A stretch of DNA of 64,000 nt from Heliophilum fasciatum (GCF_004341395.1 NZ_SLXT01000018.1:1-64000); one strand, 5' to 3'; positions 18,502 through 27,856 are shown, counted from the first letter of the stretch. Program-made: numbers and translations. The notes: generated from the sequence alone by a model not told the origin.

Positions 18502-19527
18502 ATGACCGTGGCGACAGACAAACTGCAAGCGCTTCAACAAGCTCTGAATCAAATCGAAAAATCCTTTGGCAAAGGTTCCATCATGCGGCTTGGGGAAGCA
18601 GAAGCGAAAATGGCTGTAGAAACGATCCCCACCGGATCCATTGCCCTCGATATGGCCCTTGGCGTCGGTGGTGTTCCACGCGGTCGAATTGTGGAGGTCT
18701 ATGGTCCTGAATCATCCGGTAAAACGACTGTCGCCTTACATATCATTGCGGAAGCGCAAAAACGAGGTGGCCTGGCGGCGTTTATTGATGCAGAGCATGC
18801 CCTGGATCCGGTCTATGCCCGTAAGCTCGGTGTGGATATCGACAACCTCTTGCTTTCGCAACCGGACACAGGCGAACAAGCATTGGAGATCTGTGAAGCC
18901 CTCGTGCGTTCCGGTGCTATTGACATTGTCGTCATTGACTCGGTAGCGGCACTGGTGCCGAAAGCGGAAATTGACGGCGAGATGGGCGATTCCCACATGG
19001 GGTTACAAGCGCGGTTGATGTCGCAAGCGCTGCGTAAGCTGACCGGTGTGGTCTCCAAATCCAAAACGTGTTGCTTGTTTATCAATCAGGTTCGTGAAAA
19101 AATCGGTGTTATGTTCGGCAATCCCGAAACTACTACGGGCGGCCGGGCGTTGAAGTTTTATGCGACTGTACGTATGGAAGTGCGCCGTGTCGATACGCTG
19201 AAACAAGGATCGGAAATGATCGGCTCGCGAACCCGCGTGAAAGTTGTCAAAAACAAAGTAGCGCCTCCCTTTAAACAAGCTGATTTCGATATCATGTACG
19301 GCGAAGGCATTTCCCGTGAGGGCGGTTTGATCGATATGGCTGCTGAAATGGACATTATCGAAAAAAGCGGTGCCTGGTATTCCTATAAAGGTGAGCGCAT
19401 GGGCCAAGGCCGTGAAAATGCCAAAGAGTACTTGCGCAATCATCCGGAAATTGCCCTGCAAATTGAGCAGGCCATTCGTGGACAAGTCGCTCCAACGGAT
19501 GCACTGCCCGTAAGTGATGCGGAATAA
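18502..19527 (+). CDS. recA: RecA recombinase
   Basis: 341 residues, near full family length. ATP-dependent strand-exchange protein and co-protease trigger. Walker A GPESSGKT is at 68-75. The L2/LIN region [29 protein letters not shown] (given by its ends) is intact, as are the MAW-like [10 protein letters not shown] and [14 protein letters not shown] segments. AAAGGGGGAG precedes ATG 18502. recX follows with an 11-nt overlap. Confidence 0.98.
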   Translation: MTVATDKLQALQQALNQIEKSFGKGSIMRLGEAEAKMAVETIPTGSIALDMALGVGGVPRGRIVEVYGPESSGKTTVALHIIAEAQKRGGLAAFIDAEHALDPVYARKLGVDIDNLLLSQPDTGEQALEICEALVRSGAIDIVVIDSVAALVPKAEIDGEMGDSHMGLQARLMSQALRKLTGVVSKSKTCCLFINQVREKIGVMFGNPETTTGGRALKFYATVRMEVRRVDTLKQGSEMIGSRTRVKVVKNKVAPPFKQADFDIMYGEGISREGGLIDMAAEMDIIEKSGAWYSYKGERMGQGRENAKEYLRNHPEIALQIEQAIRGQVAPTDALPVSDAE

Positions 19528-20038
19528 CCTAGAACCGCCGACGGTGGAACAAGCCTGCACCAAAGCGTTGCGCTGGTTAGCGACGCGTTCGTTGAGCACG
19601 ATGGAAATCCAACAACGTCTGCAGCGCTTAGGTGCTGCAGACGTTGTGATTGAACAAGTGATGGCGCAACTGCAGGCCTGGGGTTATGTTAATGATCGGC
19701 GTTTTGCTGAAGGCTATGCTCGTTATCGCAAAGAGACCTGCTCTCACGGTTCGCGCCGTTTGACCTATGATCTGATACGCAAAGGAATTGATGCGGAACA
19801 AGCCGGGGAAATCGTCAATGCTTTGCTTCCGGAAAGGGAAGACCGTGCACGAGCGCTTCATCTGGCCCAGCAGCAATGGCAGCGTTTGCAAAAATCCGGG
19901 CGAACCGACCGCCTCCGCGATCGCCTCGGTGTTTTTCTGCAACGCAGAGGTTATCCTTTTGAAGTGATCGTTGCTGTTCTTGAAGAAGTGATGGGTAAAG
20001 CCGCTATGGATGGAAACCACGATAACTTGACACTGTAG
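19517..20038 (+). CDS. recX: RecX regulatory protein
   Basis: 173 residues made of RecX three-helix repeats: [29 protein letters not shown] and a C-terminal copy with [20 protein letters not shown]. RecX binds RecA filaments and limits their activity. It starts inside the recA tail (ATG 19517; GTG 19514 is one codon earlier), so its dose is tied to recA translation. Confidence 0.92.
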   Translation: MRNNLEPPTVEQACTKALRWLATRSLSTMEIQQRLQRLGAADVVIEQVMAQLQAWGYVNDRRFAEGYARYRKETCSHGSRRLTYDLIRKGIDAEQAGEIVNALLPEREDRARALHLAQQQWQRLQKSGRTDRLRDRLGVFLQRRGYPFEVIVAVLEEVMGKAAMDGNHDNLTL

Positions 20039-20149
20039 ATAAAAACTAATAAAATGTATCTACGGAAACTTGTTATCGTTGAGTTTCATACCACCTGTTT
20101 AGGCGGTTCTTATATAGCATCTACCAGCAGTTGAATTATCGATAATAGT

Positions 20150-20292
20150 AAGGTAAAGCCCTGCCTGGAGGATGGAAACAGCATATAAGATAAAATAGGC
20201 TCAGTCGGCTGTAGTTGACTGCTAGTCAGCCGCCGTCCATGTAGATGTGGGATGAGTTCTCTTCGAAACCGAGTTTCTGCTCGGTTTTTTCT
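20150..20292 (+). ncRNA. Candidate structured RNA or leader upstream of rny
   Basis: The 312-bp gap between recX and rny holds no plausible gene. CGGC (20211 region) with TGACT-GCT-AGTCA and GCCG forms a bulged hairpin around 20210-20235, and a terminator follows at 20266-20292. This pattern suits a small RNA or an attenuated leader. I could not match it to a riboswitch family. 6S RNA is one possibility but not supported. Further upstream CCACCT-GTTT-AGGCGG (about 20091-20106) makes another small hairpin. Confidence 0.35.
20266..20292 (+). terminator. Terminator before rny
   Basis: AAACCGAG (20266-20273) pairs with CTCGGTTT (20280-20287) around TTTCTG, then TTT. It ends about 58 nt before the rny start, so it stops either recX read-through or a separate small RNA. 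Confidence 0.85.
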
Positions 20293-20350
20293 TTTGCTTG
20301 ATTATGTAATGCAAACACATCAGTAGATAATGAGGAGGTGACAACATATT

Positions 20351-21880
20351 TTGGAATGGATCATTAGCATTGTTTTAGCTGTTCTGGGTTTTGGCGGCGG
20401 TGTTGTTTATCGGAAGAACATAGCGGAAGCGAAGATTGGCGGTGCCGAAGAGCAAGCCCGTCAAATCGTTGATGATGCAACGAGAGATGCGGAAGCCAAA
20501 CGCCGCGAAGCTGTGTTGGCAGCCAAAGACGAAGTGCACCAGATGCGTACCGAAGCAGAACGGGAAAACCGTGATCGGCGCAATGAACTGCAGCGTCTGG
20601 AACGCCGTCTGTTGCAAAAAGAAGAATCTTTGGATCGTAAGATGGAAACGATGGAGCGCAAGGAAGAAGCCTTCCAGCGCCGTGAGGAAGAAGTCGAAAG
20701 GATCCGAGTCGATTTAGCAGAGATGCTGCAAAAGCAAGTCTCTGAGCTGGAGCGTTTGTCGGGATTAACGACCGATGAAGCGCGAAGCATTCTTTTGTCG
20801 AACGTGGAAGAGGAAGTAAAACATGAAATGGCCATGATGATCAAGAACATTGAGAATCAGGCCAAAGAAGAAGCAGACAAACGGGCCCGGGAAATTATCT
20901 CGTTGGCGATTCAGCGTTGTGCTGCTGATCATGTGGCGGAGTCGACCGTTTCGGTGGTGGCATTGCCCAATGATGAGATGAAAGGGCGCATTATCGGTCG
21001 TGAAGGCCGTAACATCCGCACCTTAGAGACCTTGACGGGGATCGATTTGATCATTGATGACACTCCGGAAGCCGTAATCTTGTCAGGTTTTGATCCGGTG
21101 CGCCGCGAAGTTGCCCGGGTTGCTTTAGAGAAACTGATCTTGGACGGTCGAATTCACCCGGCTCGCATTGAAGAGATGGTGGAAAAGGCCCAAAAAGAAG
21201 TGGAGCAACGCCTGCGTGAAGAGGGCGAACAAGCTACCTTTGAAACCGGTGTTCATGGGTTGCATCCTGAATTGATCAAGCTCTTAGGCCGCTTAAAGTG
21301 GCGTACCTCTTATGGTCAAAATGTGCTCAAGCACAGCATTGAAGTGGCGCACTTGGCCGGCTTGATGGCCTCTGAACTCGGTGCCGATCCCATCTTGGCC
21401 CGTCGTGCAGGTTTGCTGCATGATATCGGTAAAGCAGCGGATCATGAAGTTGAAGGCAACCATGTCAGCATTGGCATGGATTTAGCGAAAAAATATCGTG
21501 AGTCCCGCGATGTAATTCATTGCATCGCTGCCCACCATGGTGATGAAGAGCCACGTACCATTGAGGCCGTGCTTGTCGCAGCAGCTGATGCTGTTTCGGC
21601 AGCTCGTCCCGGGGCGCGTCGCGAGACCTTGGAGTCCTATATCAAGCGTCTCCAAAAACTCGAAGAAATCGCCGACTCCTTTGAAGGCGTGGAAAAATCC
21701 TTCGCTATCCAAGCGGGCCGGGAGATTCGCATCATGGTCAAGCCCGATAAAGTGGATGATGCCGATTCTTTGCGGATTGTCCGTGAGATTGTCAAACGGA
21801 TCGAGTCCGAACTCGAATACCCAGGTCACATCAAAGTAGTGGTTATTCGGGAAACAAGGGCGATTGATTACGCCAAGTAA
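20351..21880 (+). CDS. rny: Ribonuclease Y
   Basis: 509 residues. Membrane-anchored endoribonuclease that starts mRNA decay. An N-terminal helix (about 2-20) is followed by a long charged coiled coil (about 25-195), a KH domain (about 205-265, [17 protein letters not shown]) and an HD domain with the catalytic HD in [15 protein letters not shown] 20351 has AGGAGGTG 10 nt upstream. The order rny-ymdB-spoVS is conserved in spore formers; here an extra small gene sits between rny and ymdB. Confidence 0.96.
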   Translation: MEWIISIVLAVLGFGGGVVYRKNIAEAKIGGAEEQARQIVDDATRDAEAKRREAVLAAKDEVHQMRTEAERENRDRRNELQRLERRLLQKEESLDRKMETMERKEEAFQRREEEVERIRVDLAEMLQKQVSELERLSGLTTDEARSILLSNVEEEVKHEMAMMIKNIENQAKEEADKRAREIISLAIQRCAADHVAESTVSVVALPNDEMKGRIIGREGRNIRTLETLTGIDLIIDDTPEAVILSGFDPVRREVARVALEKLILDGRIHPARIEEMVEKAQKEVEQRLREEGEQATFETGVHGLHPELIKLLGRLKWRTSYGQNVLKHSIEVAHLAGLMASELGADPILARRAGLLHDIGKAADHEVEGNHVSIGMDLAKKYRESRDVIHCIAAHHGDEEPRTIEAVLVAAADAVSAARPGARRETLESYIKRLQKLEEIADSFEGVEKSFAIQAGREIRIMVKPDKVDDADSLRIVREIVKRIESELEYPGHIKVVVIRETRAIDYAK

Positions 21881-21885
21881 TTCTT

Positions 21886-21921
21886 GAGACCGGATCCTTG
21901 TGAGGATTCGGTCTTTTTTTT
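21886..21921 (+). terminator. Terminator of rny
   Basis: GACCGGATCC pairs with GGATTCGGTC (one G-T wobble) across TTGTGA and is followed by eight T. Confidence 0.88.
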
Positions 21922-22021
21922 GCAGTGCCAACAATTTCATGATCAAGTAGGGCAGGAATTCAACGAAATAATGTAGAAATAAAGATTCTTATGAAGAGTT
22001 ATCGTAAGGATGGTGACTAGG

Positions 22022-22543
22022 TTGGCGCTGCGTTATAAGAAAGGACATGAAGTAAATGCGAGTACGGGGTTGTTGATTTCTGTGCTACTACGTTTTCCTG
22101 AAGTAGGCACGGTCAACTTTGATCCTACCTCCAAGACATTGCGCTTTTCCTTCTTGCTCCATCCCGAACGGTTTCATGGTAAGATGCGGGAATTAACTAA
22201 GCGAATTACGTCCGCCCTCGATCTCTACCATGCTTTTGATGGGATTGAGCCCATCATTTTTACCATTCATTCACGCAACGAAGAGAAACTGTTGTCGATT
22301 GAAGTAGTTCGTGATGTGGTGACGCTCGGTTTGGTTGAGATTGGCTTACTTGTTGATTTGTTGCGCCAGCAAGCAAGCGGTGGTTTATGGGTGGAGGAAG
22401 AACAAGCGCCCTTGCAAGATGACGAAAAAGAATGGCAAGAAGAATTGATTGCCAATATGTTGGACAACCTGAAAAGAGATAACCAAGTTCAAAAGCTCTT
22501 TGCTTTTCGGGAAGAAGGGCGCGTTGTCGTATATAATCAATAA
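22022..22543 (+). CDS. Unknown conserved-looking protein between rny and ymdB
   Basis: 173 residues that I do not recognise. The N-terminal half looks like an alpha/beta fold (GLLISVLLRFPEVGTVNFDP, TLRFSFLLHPE); the C-terminal half is acidic and helical (DDEKEWQEELIANMLDNL) and ends in a basic beta-like segment. No membrane helix or cysteine motif is present. TTG 22022 has AAGGATGGTG upstream; ATG 22010 is a possible longer start. Its insertion into the rny-ymdB pair hints at RNA metabolism or sporulation, on context only. Confidence 0.7.
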   Translation: MALRYKKGHEVNASTGLLISVLLRFPEVGTVNFDPTSKTLRFSFLLHPERFHGKMRELTKRITSALDLYHAFDGIEPIIFTIHSRNEEKLLSIEVVRDVVTLGLVEIGLLVDLLRQQASGGLWVEEEQAPLQDDEKEWQEELIANMLDNLKRDNQVQKLFAFREEGRVVVYNQ

Positions 22544-22552
22544 GGTTACCGA

Positions 22553-22592
22553 GAACAATGAAACTGTGGTAAATACCACAGTTTCATTGTTC
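22553..22592 (+). repeat. Perfect 18-bp inverted repeat without U-run
   Basis: GAACAATGAAACTGTGGT (22553-22570) and its exact reverse complement (22575-22592) flank the loop AAAT. The stem follows the unknown gene by 9 nt. No T-run follows on either strand, so it is not a standard terminator. Confidence 0.85.
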
Positions 22593-22693
22593 ATTCGGCC
22601 AAAATAACGTCAGGATCAAGGCAATTGATGCACCACAATTGTGTAGAAACCTGATGAAAGCCAGCGATTCATTACAAGCAAGGTGGGAATTTT

Positions 22694-23476
22694 TTGAACT
22701 TATTATTTATCGGTGATATTGTCGGCAAGCCCGGACGCAAAGCTGTCGAAGAATTACTGCCGCAAGTCCGCAAAAGCTATGCTGTTGACTTTGTCATTGC
22801 CAATGCGGAAAATGCCGCCGGTGGCAATGGGTTGACCCGAGACATTGCCCATGAACTGCTGGGCCGCGGCATTGATGTCTTGACGATGGGGAATCACACC
22901 TGGGATAAACGAGAGATCCTTGATTTCATCGACAGTGAGCCGAAGTTATTGCGGCCAGCGAACTATCCCGTAGGTACACCGGGACGGGGCAGTGCGATTT
23001 TTACTTTGCCCAACGGCAAGCATCTGGCTGTGGCGAATTATTGCGGACGAATTTTTATGAATCCTCTGGAGTGTCCTTTTCAACACGTGGGCCGTTTGAT
23101 TGAATCACTTCGGGGAAAAGCGGACTATCTCTTTATCGATTTTCATGCCGAAGCGACATCGGAGAAAATCGCTTTTGGTTGGCACGTGAACGGGCGAGCC
23201 ACGGCCGTTGTGGGAACACATACCCATGTGCAAACGGCCGATGAACGCATTCTTCCCGCCGGAACAGCATATATATCCGATGTCGGCATGACCGGACCGC
23301 GTGACGGTGTATTGGGGGTCAAAAAAGAACTGGTACTCAACAAGTTCATCACGCAATTGCCGGTGCGCTTTGAAACGGCGACCGGGCCAATCCAAATGAA
23401 CGCTGTGCTCATCACCTTAGGCCTGCAAGGGAAGGCCGAAAAAATTGAGCGAATAAATATCATCAAAGAAGTGTAA
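22694..23476 (+). CDS. ymdB: YmdB-family metallophosphoesterase (TIGR00282)
   Basis: 260 residues matching Bacillus YmdB: FIGDIVGKPGR, IANAENAAGGNGL, MGNHTWDKRE, DFHAEATSEK and GTHTHVQTAD supply the two-metal site. The family hydrolyses 2',3'-cyclic nucleotides in vitro and in Bacillus affects biofilm fate and RNase Y activity. TTG 22694 has AAGGTGGG upstream. Stands between rny and spoVS as in other spore formers. Confidence 0.94.
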   Translation: MNLLFIGDIVGKPGRKAVEELLPQVRKSYAVDFVIANAENAAGGNGLTRDIAHELLGRGIDVLTMGNHTWDKREILDFIDSEPKLLRPANYPVGTPGRGSAIFTLPNGKHLAVANYCGRIFMNPLECPFQHVGRLIESLRGKADYLFIDFHAEATSEKIAFGWHVNGRATAVVGTHTHVQTADERILPAGTAYISDVGMTGPRDGVLGVKKELVLNKFITQLPVRFETATGPIQMNAVLITLGLQGKAEKIERINIIKEV

Positions 23477-23558
23477 AAAGAAGGATTTTGCCCCCGAACA
23501 TAGAAATAAACAATAGTGGAAATAAAAGAAAATCATAACAAGTAAGGGGGCAATATTC

Positions 23559-23819
23559 TTGGAAGTTTTGAAGGTATCAGCAAAATCCAGTCCGAACCGT
23601 GTTGCCGGTGCATTGGCAGGTGTGCTTAGGGAAAAAGGAGGAGCAGAAATCCAAGCGATCGGTGCAGGCGCGCTTAACCAAGCGGTCAAAGCCGTTGCGA
23701 TTGCGCGTGGATTTGAGGCGCCACGCGGTGTAGATCTGATCTGCATCCCGGCGTTTACGGATATTCAAATCGATGGTGAAGAGCGGACGGCGATTAAGCT
23801 GATCGTTGAACCACGCTAA
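23559..23819 (+). CDS. spoVS: Stage V sporulation protein S
   Basis: 86 residues, nearly identical to the highly conserved SpoVS family: EVLKVSAKSSPNRVAGALAG, then AIGAGALNQAVKA and CIPAFTDIQIDGEERTAI. An Alba-like small protein needed for coat assembly and septation timing in Bacillus. TTG 23559 has a GGGGG box 8 nt upstream. Confidence 0.97.
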   Translation: MEVLKVSAKSSPNRVAGALAGVLREKGGAEIQAIGAGALNQAVKAVAIARGFEAPRGVDLICIPAFTDIQIDGEERTAIKLIVEPR

Positions 23820-23850
23820 TTTCCACTTTTGTAAGCACAACATACCAAGG

Positions 23851-23884
23851 ACGCCTGCTCAATTTTGAGCAGGTGTTTTTTTTC
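23851..23884 (+). terminator. Terminator of spoVS
   Basis: CGCCTGCTCAA pairs with TTGAGCAGGTG (one wobble), followed by a long T run. Confidence 0.9.
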
Positions 23885-23901
23885 GATGAAGGGGTGATTC
23901 C

Positions 23902-24942
23902 ATGGCGGGAAAAAGCTTCTTGGCCATCGATGGACACTGTGATACACTGCTACGCTGGCATGCCCAAGGTGGCGCTGATCCTTGTGATCTTGAGCGATGG
24001 CAGCAAGGCGATGTGCAGGTACAATTTATGGCCGCTTATATTGAAGAGGCCTATAAACCGGTAGACAGCTTTGCTCGTGCTGTGCAGTTGATTGATACGT
24101 ATCATCGTTCACTGCGGCAGTTGGGCAACGCGGTGATGCCCGTTCTCTGGCGTGAAGATCTGGAAAAGGTACCGGTGAACGTTGAAGCAGGCAGGAGCAA
24201 TGATGAACAAGGCGGAAGCAACGATGAACAAGGCGGAAGCAACGATGAACAAGGGGCGAGAGGCAGGGGGTTGCCTCGGCCCATCGGTACGCTTTTGACA
24301 ATTGAAGGCGGCGAGGCCTTGGAAGGTTCCTTGGAACAGGTAGCCTTCTTTTTTCGGTTGGGTGTGCGCTCCATCGGTTTGACTTGGAACCAGCGCAATG
24401 CCTTGGCGGACGGTTCTTGGCACAGCGGCGGCCTTAGCGCTTTTGGACGACAGGTCGTGACGGCTATGAATCAGCAGGGCATGATCATCGACCTTGCCCA
24501 TATCGCACCGGCCGGTTTTTGGGACACACTGGCCCTAACGGCAAAGCCGGTGATTGTTTCCCATGCCAATTGTCGGCACTTGTGTGACCATCGGCGCAAT
24601 CTTGATGATCGGCAGATACGTGCATTGGCCGCCCAAGGGGGCGTACTTGGGATCAGCTTTTATCAAGAGTTTCTTGGGAAAGGGCCTGCTGACGTAGGGA
24701 CCGTAGCTGATCATATTGAACATGTGTGCCACGTCAGTGGTCATGCCGGCGCCGTAGGCATTGGCTCCGATTTTGACGGGATGGATCAACCGGCCAAAGG
24801 CTTAGCCAGTACTGCTGAGCTGCCGCGCATCTGGGAAGAACTGCTGCGGCGTCGTTTTCCGGAAGCTGCTATCCAAGCGATCGCTGGAACAAACTTTTTA
24901 CGCGTGCTGAAGGAGATTTTGCCGGAAAAGGGGAATTCATAA
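23902..24942 (+). CDS. Membrane-dipeptidase family metallopeptidase (M19)
   Basis: 346 residues. Renal-dipeptidase-like amidohydrolase barrel cleaving dipeptides, possibly including D-amino-acid forms. Zinc motifs: DGHCDTL at 10-16, the bridging Glu in LLTIEGGEAL, VSHANCRHLCDHRRNLDD, and GSDFDGMDQP near 292. No signal peptide, so it is cytoplasmic. An insert at about 97-117 consists of three copies of a Gly-Gly-Ser-Asn-Asp-Glu-Gln heptad encoded by a 21-bp tandem repeat; it should sit in a surface loop before the LPRPIGTLLTIEGG strand. Confidence 0.88.
   Translation: MAGKSFLAIDGHCDTLLRWHAQGGADPCDLERWQQGDVQVQFMAAYIEEAYKPVDSFARAVQLIDTYHRSLRQLGNAVMPVLWREDLEKVPVNVEAGRSNDEQGGSNDEQGGSNDEQGARGRGLPRPIGTLLTIEGGEALEGSLEQVAFFFRLGVRSIGLTWNQRNALADGSWHSGGLSAFGRQVVTAMNQQGMIIDLAHIAPAGFWDTLALTAKPVIVSHANCRHLCDHRRNLDDRQIRALAAQGGVLGISFYQEFLGKGPADVGTVADHIEHVCHVSGHAGAVGIGSDFDGMDQPAKGLASTAELPRIWEELLRRRFPEAAIQAIAGTNFLRVLKEILPEKGNS
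24190..24252 (+). repeat. In-frame 21-bp tandem repeat (3 units)
   Basis: Units at 24190-24210, 24211-24231 and 24232-24252. The second and third are identical; the first differs at three positions. The period is seven codons, so copy number can change without breaking the dipeptidase frame. Confidence 0.92.
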
Positions 24943-25090
24943 GTTTGATGGACAACTTTCGGTTTCAGGGAGTGACGCATTGCCAAAGCGGTGGAGCGTA
25001 TCAAGCAAAGTTTCGGTAATTTTGTGATTTAAGGATAAAGCGATCGTCGTTGGCATAAACTGGGCTTTAGAAGAAGACCAGGGAGGCACG

Positions 25091-25348
25091 ATGATGGATC
25101 GAGAGACACGGGATGTGGTAGAAAGTCTGCTTGATCAGGTAGCTTATCTGCAGGCACGCGTCAATCAGTTGCGCAGCAGCCGGCGCGTGTTAATGACACT
25201 CCTGGCGGCGGTCGATCAAGAACGGCGAATTGCGGAAATGCGCTTGGCTGTCCGAAAACAACGACGGCGACAGCAGCGAATCGTTAGCGAACAAAGACAA
25301 GGAAAAATTATCTCCTTAAGCAGGAATAGCACGAAATGTGGCGAATGA
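25091..25348 (+). CDS. Small basic coiled-coil protein, unknown
   Basis: 85 residues. Residues 5-60 form a predicted coiled coil (ESLLDQVAYLQARVNQLRSS, then RRVLMTLLAAVDQERR). The C-terminus is very basic (KQRRRQQR). No domain recognised. GGGAGG lies 7 nt before ATG 25091. The 148-bp gap upstream of it holds no gene I can support, and a terminator follows, so it appears to be a single-gene unit. Confidence 0.65.
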   Translation: MMDRETRDVVESLLDQVAYLQARVNQLRSSRRVLMTLLAAVDQERRIAEMRLAVRKQRRRQQRIVSEQRQGKIISLSRNSTKCGE

Positions 25349-25354
25349 TTACTA

Positions 25355-25396
25355 CGAACACACCCACACCTCCATTCGGTGCGGGTGTGTTCTTTA
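25355..25396 (+). terminator. Hairpin terminator before cob cluster
   Basis: GAACACACCCACACC pairs with GGTGCGGGTGTGTTC (one mismatch) around TCCATTC, followed by a short T-rich tail. Only about 55 bp remain between it and the cbiD start. Confidence 0.7.
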
Positions 25397-25451
25397 TGTG
25401 ATTTGATTTTTTAAATAATTTGCCTGATTTGATGAAAGGCGGGGATTAACC

Positions 25452-26612
25452 CTGCGCAGAGGATATACAACGGGCTCATCGGCGGCGGCGGCCGCTAAAT
25501 TAGCCACGGCGCTGCTCTACGGTACGCTGACCGATCTTCGATTGGAGTTGGATCGGGAAGGACCGATCACCGTGGAGATCCCCTTACCGCAAGGCGGACG
25601 ACTTTGTGTACCGGCGGCGGTTGTCGCAGCGCCGGCAACAACGGGGGCGCTTCCATCACAGGCCGACGTTGTCGATACCACAGTGCCGGCCGTTACTTGT
25701 CAAGTTGATAAAGATGGCGGTGATGATCCGGATGTGACTCATGGTTTAGCCATTCAGGTGACAGCTGTCATGGCCGATCAGGAGATTCACATCGCCGGCG
25801 GTCGTGGTGTAGGCATCGTTACGCGGGAAGGGCTGGCCCTGCCAGTAGGCGAGGCGGCGATCAATCCGGTCCCCCGGGCGATGATCAGGGCTGCGGTGGC
25901 GGAAGTGCTACCGCCTAATCGCGGCGTACATTTGACGGTGGAAGTGCCTGAAGGCAAGGAAGTCAGCCAACGTACCTTAAATCCGCGCTTAGGCATTATG
26001 GGCGGTATATCGATTTTAGGGACCACCGGCATCGTAGAGCCCATGTCGGAAGAGGCCTTTAAGCACAGCTTAGAACCGCAAGTCGATGTGGCGCTGGCCG
26101 CCGGTTATCGCACCCTAATTTTGACGCCCGGCCGGATGGGACAGCGTGCCTTAAAAGAGCGCGGCATACCGGAAGCGGCGGTGGTGCTTATGAGTAACTT
26201 CGTCGGCCATCTGCTAGACACATGCCGTCAAAAAGGTGTAGGCGCGGTGCTGCTTTGGGGACACCTCGGCAAACTGGTCAAGCTCTGCGGCGGCATTTTT
26301 CATACGCACAGCGCTGTGGCCGACGGCCGCCGTGAAATCATCGCCGTCCATGCTGCGCTGCAGGGGTTACCGCTGGAACTGGTCCGTTCCATTATGGAAG
26401 CGAATACGGCGGAAGAAACGATCGCTTTGATCCAAGCATCACCGGCGGGTCCGGGGTTTTTTGATTACTTGGCGGAGATTGCTGCCGGCAAAGCAGCGGA
26501 ACGGCTACAAGGGAACGTCGGTGTTGTTTTTACCAATTTAAAGGGGGAACCATTAGGGTGGAGTCAGCAAGCGCGCAACCTGGCAGCACAAATTACAACG
26601 GCCACAGGGTAA
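25452..26612 (+). CDS. cbiD: Cobalt-precorrin-5B C1-methyltransferase CbiD
   Basis: 386 residues if it starts at CTG 25452. Methylates C1 of the ring-contracted corrin after CbiG. The family N-terminus LRRGYTTGSSAAAAAK is encoded at 25452-25499, upstream of the first ATG/GTG/TTG codon of the frame (TTG 25542). GAAAGGCGGGG ends 7 nt before the CTG, so CTG initiation fits. Alternatively, ATG 25432 would join the same frame if one base were missing (MKGG...LTLRRGYTTG), so a frameshift or sequence error cannot be excluded. GGISILGTTGIVEPMSEEA and the C-terminal domain are intact. First gene of the cluster. Confidence 0.9.
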   Translation: MRRGYTTGSSAAAAAKLATALLYGTLTDLRLELDREGPITVEIPLPQGGRLCVPAAVVAAPATTGALPSQADVVDTTVPAVTCQVDKDGGDDPDVTHGLAIQVTAVMADQEIHIAGGRGVGIVTREGLALPVGEAAINPVPRAMIRAAVAEVLPPNRGVHLTVEVPEGKEVSQRTLNPRLGIMGGISILGTTGIVEPMSEEAFKHSLEPQVDVALAAGYRTLILTPGRMGQRALKERGIPEAAVVLMSNFVGHLLDTCRQKGVGAVLLWGHLGKLVKLCGGIFHTHSAVADGRREIIAVHAALQGLPLELVRSIMEANTAEETIALIQASPAGPGFFDYLAEIAAGKAAERLQGNVGVVFTNLKGEPLGWSQQARNLAAQITTATG

Positions 26613-27856
26613 CGGTGATCGGCATCGGACCGGGTACGCCGGAGCACTTGACGCCGCAAGCACGTAAGGCTGCCCAAGAAGCCGATCTCTTGATCGGCGG
26701 ACCGCGGGCCTTGGCGCTGTTTGCTGATCTCGGCAAACCGACGCTGATTATTGACCGCCATTTGGAGGATTTGATGCAGGTCATCGCGCGGGAACGACAG
26801 GCAAAACGGCTGGCCGTGCTTGTTTCCGGTGATCCTGGTTTTTATAGCTTGCTGCCTATGCTGCGGGAAAAGATTGGCGCGGAACATCTTCAGGTGATCC
26901 CGGGGTTAAGCTCCTTACAGATGGCCTTTGCGGCGCTGGCACTGCCGTGGCAAGAGGTGCGGTGGCTGTCGATGCACGGGCGATGTCAAAAATTGACAGA
27001 CGACACTTTTTCGGCGCCCGGTTGGGTCGCTTTTTTGACCGATCCCCAGCATCGGCCGGAACAGATCGCGCAGGAATGTGTGGAACTGGGACAAGGCTGG
27101 CGCCGGGGGTACATTCTTTGTTCCTTAGGCTATGCCGATCAAACGACCGATGCCGGCACGGTGGCCCAGTTGGCGGAGCGTCCCGTTGGCGCTTATCGCC
27201 CTGCTGTTTTGATCGTGCAAGGCGGGGAAGCGCCGCCGTCGCCTGCAAAGGGTGAGACGGATAGCGCAGTAACGCCCCCCGGCGGTACCGGCTGGCCCGA
27301 TGATCTGTTTTTGCGTAGTCCCAAGATACCGATGACCAAATCGGATATTCGTGCGCTGACGCTGGCCCGCGCTCAGATTGGGCCTAGGGACACTGTGTGG
27401 GACATTGGTGCAGGTACGGGATCGATCAGCATTGAAGCGGCCGGCCTCGCCGCCCAAGGTACGGTATGGGCTGTAGAGCGACTGCCGGAAGCGTGCGACT
27501 TGATCCGCCAAAATGCAGTGCGGTTTGGGCGTCACAACCTTCACCTTTGTCCCGGGGCGGCGCCGGACGTACTGGCAACGCTGCCGTCACCGGATGTTGT
27601 CATCGTCGGTGGTTCCGGTGGCCAATTAGAAGCGATTTTAGCAGAAGCCTGGCGGCGCTTACCGGCAGCAGGGCGGTTGGTAGTTAACGCCGTAACCGTC
27701 GAAACGATCAGCACAACCACAGCATGGCTATCGGCACAAGGGATCGATTTTTTCGCTTCCCAGGTAACCACGCAAACGATGGTCGCCGCCGGCGCCTATC
27801 ACTTGTGGAAAAGCCAAAATCCGATCACTTTGTTTTGGGCTGTCAAACCGGCGTAG
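26558..27856 (+). CDS. cbiET: CbiE-CbiT fusion (precorrin-6Y/7 methyltransferase-decarboxylase)
   Basis: 432 residues joining two enzymes that are separate in Salmonella. CbiE (about 15-215) begins VTVIGIGPGTPEHLTPQA, a class III SAM methyltransferase acting at C5. CbiT (about 245-430) has DTVWDIGAGTGSISIEAAG, a Rossmann methyltransferase adding the C15 methyl with decarboxylation. An alanine/proline linker lies at about 222-240. GTG 26558 has AAAGGGGGAAC upstream and overlaps cbiD by 55 nt. Confidence 0.93.
   Translation: MESASAQPGSTNYNGHRVTVIGIGPGTPEHLTPQARKAAQEADLLIGGPRALALFADLGKPTLIIDRHLEDLMQVIARERQAKRLAVLVSGDPGFYSLLPMLREKIGAEHLQVIPGLSSLQMAFAALALPWQEVRWLSMHGRCQKLTDDTFSAPGWVAFLTDPQHRPEQIAQECVELGQGWRRGYILCSLGYADQTTDAGTVAQLAERPVGAYRPAVLIVQGGEAPPSPAKGETDSAVTPPGGTGWPDDLFLRSPKIPMTKSDIRALTLARAQIGPRDTVWDIGAGTGSISIEAAGLAAQGTVWAVERLPEACDLIRQNAVRFGRHNLHLCPGAAPDVLATLPSPDVVIVGGSGGQLEAILAEAWRRLPAAGRLVVNAVTVETISTTTAWLSAQGIDFFASQVTTQTMVAAGAYHLWKSQNPITLFWAVKPA

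Noticed and set aside
24958-25029. Tiny TTG-started frame (about 15 codons) before the small coiled-coil gene
   Set aside because: Has a GGGAG upstream but is too short and featureless to support as a gene.
25349-25451. Cobalamin riboswitch before cbiD
   Set aside because: Too short, and no B12-box-like GCCACTG segment was seen.
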